DNA of 54,363 nucleotides from Marinactinospora thermotolerans DSM 45154 (GTDB lineage Bacteria; Actinomycetota; Actinomycetes; Streptosporangiales; Streptosporangiaceae): assembly GCF_900167435.1 (NCBI RefSeq), contig NZ_FUWS01000009.1:227836-282198 (forward strand). The letters run 5' to 3'. Position 1 is the first letter of the stretch; every line of letters starts with the position of its first letter. The notes beneath the pieces are model-generated. The model saw only the letters and a program-made list of their open reading frames with translations, was not told where the DNA came from and made no database searches. Shown here in pieces: positions 36,821 through 45,069 of the stretch. Made by a program: the position numbers and the translations under genes.

Positions 36821-38320
36821 TTGAGCAAGCACGTCACGCACTGGATCGGCGGCCGGTCCCACACCGGACCCGCCCGTCGTCGCGGTGACATCTATGATCC
36901 GGCGACCGGCGCCGTCACGGGCACCGTCGACCTCGCCGGCGGGGCCGAGGTCGACGCGGCGGTCGCCGCCGCCGTCGAGGCCTTCCCGGCCTGGCGCGAC
37001 GCCTCGCTGTCCCGGCGCACCTCGGTGCTGTTCCGGTTCCGGGAGCTGTTGCACGCCGGCGCCGACGAGCTCGCCCGCCTCATCAGCTCCGAGCACGGCA
37101 AGGTGGTCTCCGACGCGGCCGGCGAGATCGCTCGCGGGCTGGAGGTGGTGGAGTTCGCGTGCGGCATCCCGCACCTGCTCAAGGGGGGGTACTCGGAGAA
37201 CGTCTCCACCCGGGTGGACGCCTTCTCCGTCCTGCAGCCCCTGGGCGTGGTCGCCGCGGTGTCGCCGTTCAACTTCCCGGCGATGGTGCCGATGTGGACC
37301 TTCCCGGTCGCGATCGCGTGCGGCAACACCTTCGTGCTCAAACCGAGCGAGAAGGACCCCTCCGCGGCGAACTTCCTCGCGGGTCTGTGGGCCCGTGCCG
37401 GCCTTCCCGACGGGGTGTTCAACGTCGTGCACGGCGACGGGGAGGCGGTGACGGCCCTCATGGAGCATCCGGACGTCAAGGCGGTGAGCTTCGTCGGGTC
37501 CACACCGATCGCCCGCCACGTCTATGAGACCGCGGCCCGACACGGAAAGCGTGTCCAGGCGCTCGGCGGGGCGAAGAACCACATGGTGGTCCTTCCCGAC
37601 GCGGATCTCGACCTCGCGGCCGACGCGGCGGTGTCGGCGGCGTTCGGCTCGGCGGGGGAGCGGTGCATGGCGATCTCCGCGATCGTCGCGGTCGAGCCGG
37701 TCGCCGACGCGCTGGTGGAGCGCGTCCGGGAACGCGCGGCCCGGCTGAGGGTCGGCCCCGGGCACGACGAGCGCAGTCAGATGGGGCCGCTGGTGACCGG
37801 AGCGCACCGTGACAAGGTCGCCTCCTACCTGGAGTCCGGCGTGCGCGAGGGGGCGACACTGGCTCTCGACGGCCGCGTGCACCCGGTGGTCGGGGGGAGC
37901 CCCGAGGGGTTCTGGCTGGGACCGTCGCTGCTGGACCATGTCACGCCCGAGATGAGCTGCTACCGCGACGAGATCTTCGGCCCGGTGCTGTCGGTGCTGC
38001 GTGTTCCCGACTACGACGCCGCGCTGGAGCTGGTCAACGCCAGTCCCTATGGCAACGGGGCGGCGGTCTTCACCAGGGACGGTGGCGCGGCGCGGCGCTT
38101 CCACAACGAGGTCGAGGTGGGGATGGTCGGCGTCAACGTGCCGATCCCGGTGCCGATGGCCTACTACTCCTTCGGCGGGTGGAAGGAGTCGTTGTTCGGC
38201 GATTCGCACGCGCACGGTACCGAGGGAGTGCACTTCTACACCCGGACCAAGGCCGTCACCACGCGCTGGCCGGGCTCCGGACAGGGCGGGGTGAATCTGG
38301 GGTTCCCGACGAACGGCTGA
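36821..38320 (+). CDS. mmsA: CoA-acylating methylmalonate-semialdehyde dehydrogenase
   Basis: Oxidises methylmalonate or malonate semialdehyde to propionyl-CoA or acetyl-CoA with NAD and CoA. 499 aa, with PFNFPAMVPMWTFPVAIACGNT, catalytic Cys282 in SAGERCMAIS, and the MmsA-specific NVPIPVPMAYYSFGGWK near the C terminus, which separates it from ordinary aldehyde dehydrogenases. No Glu at the usual general-base position, as expected for the acylating group. TTG 36821 follows GGAGAAGGA. Last gene of the aminotransferase operon. Confidence 0.92.
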   Translation: MSKHVTHWIGGRSHTGPARRRGDIYDPATGAVTGTVDLAGGAEVDAAVAAAVEAFPAWRDASLSRRTSVLFRFRELLHAGADELARLISSEHGKVVSDAAGEIARGLEVVEFACGIPHLLKGGYSENVSTRVDAFSVLQPLGVVAAVSPFNFPAMVPMWTFPVAIACGNTFVLKPSEKDPSAANFLAGLWARAGLPDGVFNVVHGDGEAVTALMEHPDVKAVSFVGSTPIARHVYETAARHGKRVQALGGAKNHMVVLPDADLDLAADAAVSAAFGSAGERCMAISAIVAVEPVADALVERVRERAARLRVGPGHDERSQMGPLVTGAHRDKVASYLESGVREGATLALDGRVHPVVGGSPEGFWLGPSLLDHVTPEMSCYRDEIFGPVLSVLRVPDYDAALELVNASPYGNGAAVFTRDGGAARRFHNEVEVGMVGVNVPIPVPMAYYSFGGWKESLFGDSHAHGTEGVHFYTRTKAVTTRWPGSGQGGVNLGFPTNG

Positions 38321-38503
38321 GCCGTGAACGTCGGAATCGGGAAGAGTTCGCCTACTTAAGGTCCCCGGACCGCTACACGCAGTATCGTGGTGTGTGGTTC
38401 CCGCTGGGCGGTCGTGGCCGCGCGGTGGTGGGAGCGTTGTGAGCACACCGGGATGGCGCGCTCAATTCCCCTCCTCCCCCCATGGAAGCGGGCGCGCCGT
38501 GAA

Positions 38504-38545
38504 GAGCGCTCCGGGTCCTCATCTCCCCCTGGACCCGGAGCGCTC
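38504..38545. terminator. Terminator between mmsA and the small zinc-ribbon gene
   Basis: Perfect 15-bp stem (38504-38518 with 38531-38545), 12-nt loop, between convergent genes. The 183 nt between the mmsA stop and this hairpin hold nothing I can identify. Confidence 0.75.
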
Positions 38546-38563
38546 GCTCGCGCGGTGACGGCG

Positions 38564-38821
38564 CTAGTGCATCGCGAACGCGCGGGCGCGCGTGGCGTGG
38601 GCGACCGCGATTCCGGCGCACTCGTCGCATCCGTAGACGCCACTGCCGTCGGGGAGTTCTCCCAGCGGGCAGCGGGGCCGGGGCCACCTCACATGGCAGA
38701 TGGCGCAGGCGTCTCCCATGAGCTGCGCGGTCGTGAGAGCGTCCGGGTCAAAGATGTATGTTTTGTCGCTTGTGTCCGCATTCGTTGTGCCGCGATCGCA
38801 CATGATGCTCAGACCGCTCAA
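38564..38821 (-). CDS. Small hypothetical zinc-ribbon protein
   Basis: 85 aa. Cys39-x2-Cys42-His43, Cys51, Cys65-x2-Cys68 indicate one bound zinc. The N-terminal third (TTNADTSDKTYIFDPD) uses AT-richer codons (ACA, AAT, AAA) than the neighbours. TTG 38821 is preferred because GGGGAG lies 8 nt upstream; ATG 38803 has no ribosome site. Similar short CxxC proteins are scattered in filamentous actinomycetes with no known role. Upstream DNA is unusually AT-rich. Possibly acquired. Confidence 0.6.
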   Translation of the reverse strand: MSGLSIMCDRGTTNADTSDKTYIFDPDALTTAQLMGDACAICHVRWPRPRCPLGELPDGSGVYGCDECAGIAVAHATRARAFAMH

Positions 38822-39125
38822 CGTCCTTGCTCCCCCCGTGGTTTAGGACAGTCTGGCGGGCCAATAGTTATCGGCTCTTTATTCAACCAGATGTGTATGG
38901 AATCCGGAATGGCTCGGGCCGATTTCTGTGACGGTCAGCATGGAGATAATAACTCTACGTAGCGACAAAGCGAACATGTCCCCCGAGTTCTTTACCTTCT
39001 GCGGTGCATGTCCATAATGTCTGCTCGGATTATGGAGAGGCGCCGTGTGATGCCACGGCTACGGTGCTGGGTTTCGGGCACCCATCACGCAGCGTACTCC
39101 CCATCGAGCTCATCGTGCAGAAACG
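38822..39125. other. AT-richer intergenic island
   Basis: About 300 bp without a gene, with clearly lower GC than its surroundings, especially 38850-39040. It must carry the promoter of the small zinc-ribbon gene, but I find no convincing -35/-10 pair. It contains the perfect inverted repeat TCCATAAT (39011-39018) / ATTATGGA (39029-39036) with a 10-nt spacer, and an almost symmetric GAGATAATAACTC at about 38943. No integrase, IS end or tRNA is visible. Confidence 0.6.
39011..39036. repeat. Perfect 8-10-8 inverted repeat, operator-like
   Basis: TCCATAAT at 39011-39018 and ATTATGGA at 39029-39036. Half-site centres are 18 bp apart, in AT-rich DNA of a GC-rich genome, which suits a dimeric regulator. 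Not close to a start codon: 190 bp upstream of the zinc-ribbon gene. Confidence 0.5.
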
Positions 39126-39165
39126 CCGCGGGCCCGTGTCCCCACCAGGGGACACGGGCCCGCGG
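39126..39165 (-). terminator. Terminator of gabT
   Basis: Perfect 18-bp stem (39126-39143 with 39148-39165), loop of 4. Read on the minus strand it is followed by CGTTTCT, and it begins 33 nt after the gabT stop. Confidence 0.9.
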
Positions 39166-39197
39166 AACGACCGTCGCGAAGACCTACGGGGCGGCGG

Positions 39198-40544
39198 CTA
39201 CAGCCGGGCGAAGGCCTCGGCCAGAATGTCCAGCCCCTCGTTGAGCAGGTCGTCGCCGATCACCAGCGGCGGCAGCATCCGGATGACGTTGCCGTAGGTG
39301 CCGGCGGTCAGCAGCACGAGGCCCTGGGAGTGGCAGTAACGGACGATCTCGGCGAGCGCCGCGGTGTTGGGGGTCTTGTCGCCGGCCCCCGCCACCAGCT
39401 CGATCGCGATCATCGCGCCACGGCCGCGGACATCGCCGATGATGTCGTAGCGCTCGGCCAGGGCGCGCAGGCGCGACAGCATCGTCTCGCCGATGGCGCG
39501 GGCCCGCTCCACCAGCTTCTCCGACTCGATGGTCTCCAGCGCGGCGAGGGCGGCGGCGCACGCGGCCGGGTTGCCGCCGTAGGTGCCGCCCAGGCCGCCA
39601 CCGTGCACCGCGTCCATCAGCTCCGCCCGCCCGGTCACCGCGGCCAGCGGGAGACCGCCGGCGATGCCCTTGGCCGTGGTGATCAGGTCCGGCACGATGC
39701 CCTCGTGGTCGCAGGCGAACATGTCACCGGTGCGGGCGAAACCGGTCTGCACCTCGTCGGCGATGAAGACGATGCCGTTCTCACGGCAGAACTCCACCAG
39801 GGCCGGCAGGAAGCCCGCGCCGGGCTCGATGAAGCCGCCCTCGCCCTGGATCGGCTCGATGAGCACCGCGGCCACGTTCTCGGCGCCGATCTGCTTGGTG
39901 ATCTGCTCGATCGCCTGGGCGGCGGCCTGCGGACCGCACTCCTCGGCGCCGGTCGGCCAGCGGAACGGGTAGGCCATCGGCATCCGGTAGACCTCGCCGG
40001 CGAACGGACCGAACCCCTGCTTGTAGGGCATGTTCTTGGCGGTCAGCGCCATGGTGAGGTTGGTGCGGCCGTGGTAGGCGTGGTCGAACACGACGACGGC
40101 CTGGCGGCCCGTCGCGTTACGCGCGATCTTGACCGCGTTCTCCACGGCCTCGGCGCCGGAGTTCAGCAGGATGGAGCGCTTCTCGTGGTCGCCGGGGGTG
40201 ATCCGGTTCAGCGCCTCACAGACGTCGACGTAGGCCTCGTAGGGGTTGACCATGAAGCAGGTGTGGGTGAACTTCGCGAGCTGCTCCTGGGCGCGGGCGA
40301 CCACGAGCGGGTTGGCGTTGCCCACGTTGGTCACCGCGATGCCCGCGCCGAAGTCGATGAGCGCGTTGCCGTCGACGTCCTCGACGATGCCGCCGCCCGC
40401 GCGCTCCACGTAGACGGGGAGGGAGCTGCCCACGCCCTGGGCCACGGCCTTGAGGCGGCGTTCCTGCAGCGCGCGCGACTTCGGGCCAGGGATCTCGGTG
40501 ACGATCCGGCGCTCCTGCGCGATCTCCGGGCCAGTGGTGGCCAT
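39198..40544 (-). CDS. gabT: 4-aminobutyrate aminotransferase
   Basis: PLP enzyme converting GABA and 2-oxoglutarate to succinate semialdehyde and glutamate. 448 aa: LLNSGAEAVENAVKIAR, DHAYHGRTNLTMALT, FIADEVQTGFARTG and Schiff-base Lys292 in TTAKGIAGGLP are all family-typical, and TYGGNPAACAAAL closes the active site. ATG 40544 follows GGGAGGA. No succinate-semialdehyde dehydrogenase (gabD) accompanies it in the window. Divergent from the second pucR gene across a 206-bp region. Confidence 0.94.
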   Translation of the reverse strand: MATTGPEIAQERRIVTEIPGPKSRALQERRLKAVAQGVGSSLPVYVERAGGGIVEDVDGNALIDFGAGIAVTNVGNANPLVVARAQEQLAKFTHTCFMVNPYEAYVDVCEALNRITPGDHEKRSILLNSGAEAVENAVKIARNATGRQAVVVFDHAYHGRTNLTMALTAKNMPYKQGFGPFAGEVYRMPMAYPFRWPTGAEECGPQAAAQAIEQITKQIGAENVAAVLIEPIQGEGGFIEPGAGFLPALVEFCRENGIVFIADEVQTGFARTGDMFACDHEGIVPDLITTAKGIAGGLPLAAVTGRAELMDAVHGGGLGGTYGGNPAACAAALAALETIESEKLVERARAIGETMLSRLRALAERYDIIGDVRGRGAMIAIELVAGAGDKTPNTAALAEIVRYCHSQGLVLLTAGTYGNVIRMLPPLVIGDDLLNEGLDILAEAFARL

Positions 40545-40628
40545 AGGCCTGTCCTCCCTTATCGGTCTCGTCCAGATACGTGATACCTGGTCAACAGGGC
40601 CGACCCTATGGCCGCGCCGGTCCACTGG

Positions 40629-40647
40629 TTATCGCCGCGGTGGATAA
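40629..40647. promoter_or_regulatory. Inverted repeat between gabT and the second pucR gene
   Basis: TTATC (40629-40633), 9-nt spacer, GATAA (40643-40647); a further TTATC lies near 40560 next to the gabT ribosome site. A candidate operator for the divergent regulator, on positional grounds only. Confidence 0.3.
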
Positions 40648-40750
40648 GATTGGGAGTCTGACTTGGCCATTTCGGCCGAGACGATCCGAAGTACGCCCCG
40701 GCCGCCCACCGCGGGCGCGTGATCTTTGGCGACCAACGAGGAATCCAGCC

Positions 40751-42211
40751 GTGCCGCCCACACTCGGAACGCTTCTGCGGACCCCGCGCCTGCGTCTCAG
40801 CCTGCTCACCGGCGGCGAGCAGCTCGATCGCCAGGTGCGCTGGGTGGCGGTCAGCGAACTCACCGATCCCACCCCCTACCTGGAGGGCGGTGAGCTCGTC
40901 CTGACGACCGGCGTGCGCTGGCACGACGACCTCGGGGCCGCCCGCGACTACGTTCGCCGCCTGGTCGGCCGCGAGGTCGCGGGGCTGGGGTTCGGTAGCG
41001 GGGTCACCCATCCGGAGGTGCCCGCCGACCTCGTCGAAGCGGCCACCGAACTCGGGCTGCCCCTGATCGAGGTGCCCCGCCCCACCCCCTTCATCGCGAT
41101 CGGCAAGGAGGTCTCCCGCCTCCTCGCCCGGGAACAGTACGAGGGGCTCACCCGCGCCTTCGCGGCGCAGCGGCAGCTCACCCAGGCGGCCCTGCGCGGC
41201 GCCGACGCGGTCGTGGACCGGCTCGGTGCCGAACTCGGTGGCTGGGTCCTCCTCCTCGCCCCCGACGGGGCGCTGCGGCACGCCTTCCCGGCCGGCGCGG
41301 CCCACCGGGCCGTCGAGCTCGGCCGGGAGGTGCACCGCCTGCGCGACTCCCGTTACCGCGCCGGGGCCTCGGTGTCGGCCGTGGGGGAGAGCGTCGCCCT
41401 GCAACCGCTCGGCGTCGGCGGTCGGATCCGCGGCTTCCTCGCGGTCGGCGGGGAGCGCGGGCTCGGTCCCGACGAACGCACCCTCGTCAACGCCGCGATC
41501 TCGCTGCTGTCGCTGGAACTGGCCCGCACCGAGCCGGTCCGCGGCGAGGGGATCCAGGGAGGGGTGCTGGCCGCCCTGCTCGACGGCGCGATCGCCGCGC
41601 GGGGGCCGGGAGCGGACCGGTTGCGCGCCGCGCTTCCCGCCGAACCGGTGGCGGTCGCCCTCGCCGACGCCGGAGCCGAGACCGCTCCCTTGTGGGACCC
41701 CGCGCTGGACGGTTGCCTGGTCGCCGAACTCGACGGACGTCTCACCGTCCTCGGCGCGGCGGGGGAGCGTCCGGGGGAGATCCTGTCCGGGGTGGTGGAG
41801 GGACCGGTGGGGGAGAGCGAGCCCTGCGGCTACGACAGCCTTCCCACGGCCCGTACCCAGGCGGAGCGGGCGTTGGAGGCGGCCCGTCGGGAGGGTGGTG
41901 GAGTCGTCCGCCACGGTGACCTGCCCGGCGGCCTTCTCGGGCTCCTCGACACGCCCTCGGGGGAACGCATCGCCGGTGACCTGCTGGCCCCGCTGTTGGC
42001 GCACCGTTCGGCCGGCGACCTGGTCGGGTCGTTGCGGGCCTACCTCGCCGCGTCCGGCCGTTGGGACGCCGCGGCCGACGCGCTGGGGGTCCACCGGCAC
42101 ACGTTGCGCTACCGGATCACCCGCATCCGCGAACTGCTCCCCGGGGACCTCGACGATCCCGACTACCGCGCCGAACTGTGGTTCGCGCTGCGCATGTTGA
42201 CCGACGGGTGA
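40751..42211 (+). CDS. PucR family transcriptional regulator (second copy)
   Basis: 486 aa. N-terminal PucR domain with LSLLTGGEQLDRQVRWVAVSEL and GGELVLTTGVRW. A variable middle follows, then C-terminal HTH_30 WDAAADALGVHRHTLRYRITRIRELL, more canonical than in the other PucR. GTG 40751 chosen for GAGGA 8 nt upstream; the frame continues 57 codons upstream without homology. Divergent arrangement suggests control of gabT in response to GABA or a related amine. In actinomycetes PucR next to gabT is a recurrent pairing. Confidence 0.92.
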   Translation: MPPTLGTLLRTPRLRLSLLTGGEQLDRQVRWVAVSELTDPTPYLEGGELVLTTGVRWHDDLGAARDYVRRLVGREVAGLGFGSGVTHPEVPADLVEAATELGLPLIEVPRPTPFIAIGKEVSRLLAREQYEGLTRAFAAQRQLTQAALRGADAVVDRLGAELGGWVLLLAPDGALRHAFPAGAAHRAVELGREVHRLRDSRYRAGASVSAVGESVALQPLGVGGRIRGFLAVGGERGLGPDERTLVNAAISLLSLELARTEPVRGEGIQGGVLAALLDGAIAARGPGADRLRAALPAEPVAVALADAGAETAPLWDPALDGCLVAELDGRLTVLGAAGERPGEILSGVVEGPVGESEPCGYDSLPTARTQAERALEAARREGGGVVRHGDLPGGLLGLLDTPSGERIAGDLLAPLLAHRSAGDLVGSLRAYLAASGRWDAAADALGVHRHTLRYRITRIRELLPGDLDDPDYRAELWFALRMLTDG

Positions 42212-42788
42212 GGTGCCACGCCCAGCCCGCGTGGGGGACGGTGGCACCCGGTGTCCAGACGGAGCGGGGCCGACCGCGCCACGGCGGTCTGCGCGCCCGC
42301 GCGTCCTTTGGGAGACGGGGCGGAGCCGGCCGGTTTCGCGTTCTTCCCCCGCGGTCTCCTCGCGATGCCGCGCGCAAGGACGCGCCGCGGGTCTGGGCGG
42401 GGGAGGAGACGCCTTCACGGCGTCGCGGGAAAGGGGCGGGATCCCGCGCGATCGCTTCCACCGAACGTACGGACACCACGTCGTCCAAGGGGTGTCCCGC
42501 GTGCTCCGGGCGCCGGCGGGTTCTCCGTCCGGTGTCAGGGGGGGAAACAGGGAAACGGCGGGACTTTCGCCCGTTTACTTCCGTAGCGATATTTGCTAGG
42601 CCGGCGTGCCCAGGAGAGGAAACAAGATCATCTCTTGGGCGAAGAGCGCCGTAATTGTGAATTTCGATGGAAATCGCTGCGTTTCGTGGCTGAGGGGAAT
42701 ACGCTCACTTCCGTCCCGGAGTGGCGGCATTCACGGCGTGCCGGGTCTGTCTTGACAGGCGTGCCGTAACGACACGTGAAGGAACGCA
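42212..42788 (+). promoter_or_regulatory. 577-bp intergenic region before the roadblock genes
   Basis: No gene is evident. The left 380 bp are GC-rich; the right 200 bp are AT-richer and probably hold the promoter. A direct repeat GGCGTGCCG occurs at 42735-42743 and 42758-42766 (23 bp start to start), with TTGACA at 42752-42757 between the copies. A partial third copy, GGCGTGCCC, starts near 42602. No good -10 follows the TTGACA at 17 nt. The arrangement looks like an activator or repressor site around a -35. Confidence 0.45.
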
Positions 42789-43388
42789 GTGCCCGCGATC
42801 AACGAACAGATGAGGGAGTTCCTGCAGCTCCCCGGTGCGCGCAGTGTGTCTTTGGTCGATTACACGAATGACCGGGTCCTGGCCGAATTCGGTCATGGAA
42901 TCCGGGGAGGTTCCGATGGGACGGACGGGGTGGCCGCCCTTGTCCGCGCGTTCGTCGCCGATCTCGACCTGGTATCCCGAGAGGACGGAAACGATCTCGA
43001 AGACGTCGTGCTCACCACTTCCGGCGGTTATCTGCTGGTCGCGGTGCTGAGCCTGCCGACGGGAACACGTTTTTGTATCCAGCTTCGTATGGACCGCGAG
43101 AGCGGCAACGTCGGCCTGGCGCTCAGAGCATTACGTCATTTCGCGGCACGGCCGCCGGCGGGCCTGGCAGAGGCGTTCTCCCCGCCGCCCGGACCGCCGC
43201 AGCGGCGTACGAGGGCCCTGCCGCGTCGTTACCGCGATCCCACGCGCAGGCTCCGGGCGGGCGGCCAACCGGTCGATTGGGAGACGCCCGACCCGGCGAC
43301 GCTACGGCGTGTGCTCGGCGCGCTGCGGGAGCTGTGTTCCGCGCCCGTGGAGCCGCCGTTGCGGAGCCTGAGGACTGGAGCGGCGTGA
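42789..43388 (+). CDS. Roadblock/LC7-like protein with Pro/Arg-rich tail
   Basis: 199 aa. Residues 1-115 align by eye with the gene 110 nt downstream: GARSVSLVDYTNDRVLAEFGHG against GAIGASVVDYGSGMSLGSL, and LEDVVLTTSGGYLLVAVL against IEDVLITLSSQYHLIRPL. This marks both as roadblock/LC7 folds, small scaffolds that bind Ras-like GTPases. The C-terminal 80 residues are Pro/Arg-rich and unmatched in the partner. GTG 42789 with AAGGA upstream. The usual conservon partners (sensor kinase, DUF742, GTPase) are absent. Confidence 0.68.
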   Translation: MPAINEQMREFLQLPGARSVSLVDYTNDRVLAEFGHGIRGGSDGTDGVAALVRAFVADLDLVSREDGNDLEDVVLTTSGGYLLVAVLSLPTGTRFCIQLRMDRESGNVGLALRALRHFAARPPAGLAEAFSPPPGPPQRRTRALPRRYRDPTRRLRAGGQPVDWETPDPATLRRVLGALRELCSAPVEPPLRSLRTGAA

Positions 43389-43498
43389 AGAGACCACTGT
43401 TGCACCGCGTCGGACGGCTGCTGGTGAAGCGCCAGGAGGATCCCGACCACGACAACGCACCCGAGTCCGCAACACACCGATCGAGTGGAGGAGAGGCA

Positions 43499-43870
43499 AT
43501 GCCCAACCTGGACGCGGCCCTCAAGGAGATGATGACCATCGACGGCGCCATCGGCGCCTCCGTGGTCGACTACGGCAGTGGGATGTCGCTCGGTTCGCTG
43601 AGCACCACCAACGACCTGGACCTGACGGTCGCCTCCGCGGGGAACACCGAGGTGGTGCGGGCGAAGATGCGCACGATCGATCAGCTCGGCCTCAAGGACG
43701 GCATCGAGGACGTCCTCATCACCCTGAGCAGCCAGTATCACCTCATCCGGCCTCTGACCAGCCGTAAGGGGCAGGGGCTGTTCCTCTATCTGGCGCTGGA
43801 CCGTAGCCGGGCGAACCTGGCGCTGGCCCGGCACCTGTTGAAGAACATCGAGGAGACGCTGGAGATGTAG
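43499..43870 (+). CDS. Roadblock/LC7 domain protein
   Basis: 123 aa, essentially a single roadblock domain with a predicted alpha-beta-beta-alpha-beta-beta-beta-alpha layout: MPNLDAALKEMMTIDGAIGA, VVDYGSGM, EDVLITLSSQYHLI, GLFLYLALDRSRANLALARHLL. ATG 43499 has GGAGGAG directly upstream. The frame is open back to GTG 43385, which overlaps the previous stop, so a 161-aa form with a basic N-terminal leader is possible. Presumably forms a hetero- or homodimer with the upstream paralogue. Followed by a good terminator. Confidence 0.82.
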   Translation: MPNLDAALKEMMTIDGAIGASVVDYGSGMSLGSLSTTNDLDLTVASAGNTEVVRAKMRTIDQLGLKDGIEDVLITLSSQYHLIRPLTSRKGQGLFLYLALDRSRANLALARHLLKNIEETLEM

Positions 43871-43882
43871 CTGCTATGTCCT

Positions 43883-43912
43883 GGGCGGTCGGCTTTTTCG
43901 GGCCGGCCGCCC
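43883..43912 (+). terminator. Terminator after the roadblock pair
   Basis: 11-bp stem GGGCGGTCGGC (43883-43893) with GCCGGCCGCCC (43902-43912), one G-T pair, loop TTTTTCGG, starting 13 nt after the stop codon. Confidence 0.75.
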
Positions 43913-43927
43913 ATGCAATTGCATGGG
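43910..43927. promoter_or_regulatory. Perfect 18-bp palindrome upstream of the glycosylase gene
   Basis: CCCATGCAATTGCATGGG is fully self-complementary with no spacer, and overlaps the right arm of the preceding terminator by 3 bp. It lies 102 bp before the glycosylase start. An operator for an unidentified dimeric regulator is the simplest reading. Confidence 0.55.
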
Positions 43928-44029
43928 AGAAAACGCTGTCCGTTTCGGTCCTTCGCGCAGGTAGGGTGCGAGACGGCCGGGGAGCCCTCCAGGGCGCCCG
44001 TGACCGGCGGACACACAGGGAGGAACACG

Positions 44030-44911
44030 GTGCCCGAGGGCCACACCCTGCACCGGCTGGCGGCGCACTTCACCACGACGTTCGTGGGCACGCGGCTACG
44101 GGTCTCCAGCCCCCAAGGGCGCTTCGCCGACGGCGCGCGCCGCCTCGACGGGCGGGTGCTCACCGCCGCGGAGGCCCACGGCAAACAGCTGTTCCTCGGA
44201 TTCGACTCGGCCGAGTGGCTCCGCGTGCACCTGGGGCTCTACGGAGCCTGGACGTTCGGCGACGCCGCGGGGGAACGCAGCCTCGGCGCCCCGCGCGTCG
44301 CGTCAGGGAACGAACGGGAACTCCTCCACGACGCCGACGGCTTCGTCGTCCCCCCGGCGCCCGTGGGCGCGGTCCGGGTCCGCTTCGCCTCCGCATCCGG
44401 CTGGGCCGACCTACGCGGCCCCTCGGCCTGCGAAGTCCTGGGAGAAGACGAGAAAGAGGCGGTGCGCGCCCGGCTCGGCCCCGACCCCTTGCGTCGCGAC
44501 GCCGACCCCGAGCGGGCCTGGGACGTCGTCCGCCGTTCGCGCACCCCGATCGCCGCTTTGCTCATGCGCCAAGACGTGATCGCCGGGATCGGCAACATCT
44601 ACCGGGCGGAGTCGCTGTTTCGCGCCGGCATCGAACCGCACCGCCCAGGCCGCGAACTGTCGCGCGCCCAGTGGCAGGCGCTGTGGGACGACGTCACCGC
44701 CATGCTCGGTGACGGCGTACGAGAAGGACGGATCATCACCACCCGACCCGAGGACCGCCCCGATCCCGAGCTGCGGCCGGTCCCGCGCGAGGACGCCTTC
44801 TACGTCTCCTACCGCACCGGCCTGCCCTGCCGCATGTGCGGTACCCATGTCCGAGCCGAGGAGCTGGCCGGACGCACGCTGTACTGGTGCCCCGGCTGCC
44901 AGAAGGGGTGA
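44030..44911 (+). CDS. Fpg/Nei family DNA glycosylase (endonuclease VIII-like)
   Basis: Removes oxidised bases and cleaves the abasic site. After Met removal the N terminus is Pro-Glu-Gly-His, the catalytic Pro and Glu of the family; Lys52 in HGKQLFLGF is the conserved beta-hairpin lysine. H2TH motif: LLMRQDVIAGIGNIYRAESLFRAG in part. A C-terminal zinc finger CRMCGTH...CPGC is intact. 293 aa; PEGHTLHRLA is the signature of Nei2-type actinobacterial enzymes rather than MutM. GTG 44030 after AGGGAGG; upstream extension of the frame rejected because Pro2 must follow the start. Confidence 0.93.
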   Translation: MPEGHTLHRLAAHFTTTFVGTRLRVSSPQGRFADGARRLDGRVLTAAEAHGKQLFLGFDSAEWLRVHLGLYGAWTFGDAAGERSLGAPRVASGNERELLHDADGFVVPPAPVGAVRVRFASASGWADLRGPSACEVLGEDEKEAVRARLGPDPLRRDADPERAWDVVRRSRTPIAALLMRQDVIAGIGNIYRAESLFRAGIEPHRPGRELSRAQWQALWDDVTAMLGDGVREGRIITTRPEDRPDPELRPVPREDAFYVSYRTGLPCRMCGTHVRAEELAGRTLYWCPGCQKG

Positions 44912-44913
44912 AG

Positions 44914-44936
44914 GGCCCCGCCCCGGAGGCGGGGCC
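44914..44936 (+). terminator. Hairpin after the glycosylase gene
   Basis: 9-bp stem GGCCCCGCC (44914-44922) with GGCGGGGCC (44928-44936), immediately after the stop codon, no T-run. Confidence 0.6.
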
Positions 44937-45069
44937 GGCGTGGCGCCCCGGACGCCGATGGGTCCGAAGCGGAAGGGGAATCCGGCGCCCCAACGCTCAC
45001 ATATGTGGCTACGGTTACCCGAGGGACACATGATCATCGGTGGCGCTGGAGAAACGGAGGGGCGCGTAC

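Noticed and set aside
35501-38446. A 981-codon open frame on the minus strand opposite the aminotransferase and mmsA genes
   Set aside because: It is fully antisense to two genes with clear family motifs; its product is low-complexity Arg/Gly/Val/Asp, as expected from strong codon bias.
42213-42654. Plus-strand open frames in the region before the roadblock genes
   Set aside because: No initiation signal, Arg/Pro/Gly-rich products in several overlapping frames, no third-position bias in one frame.
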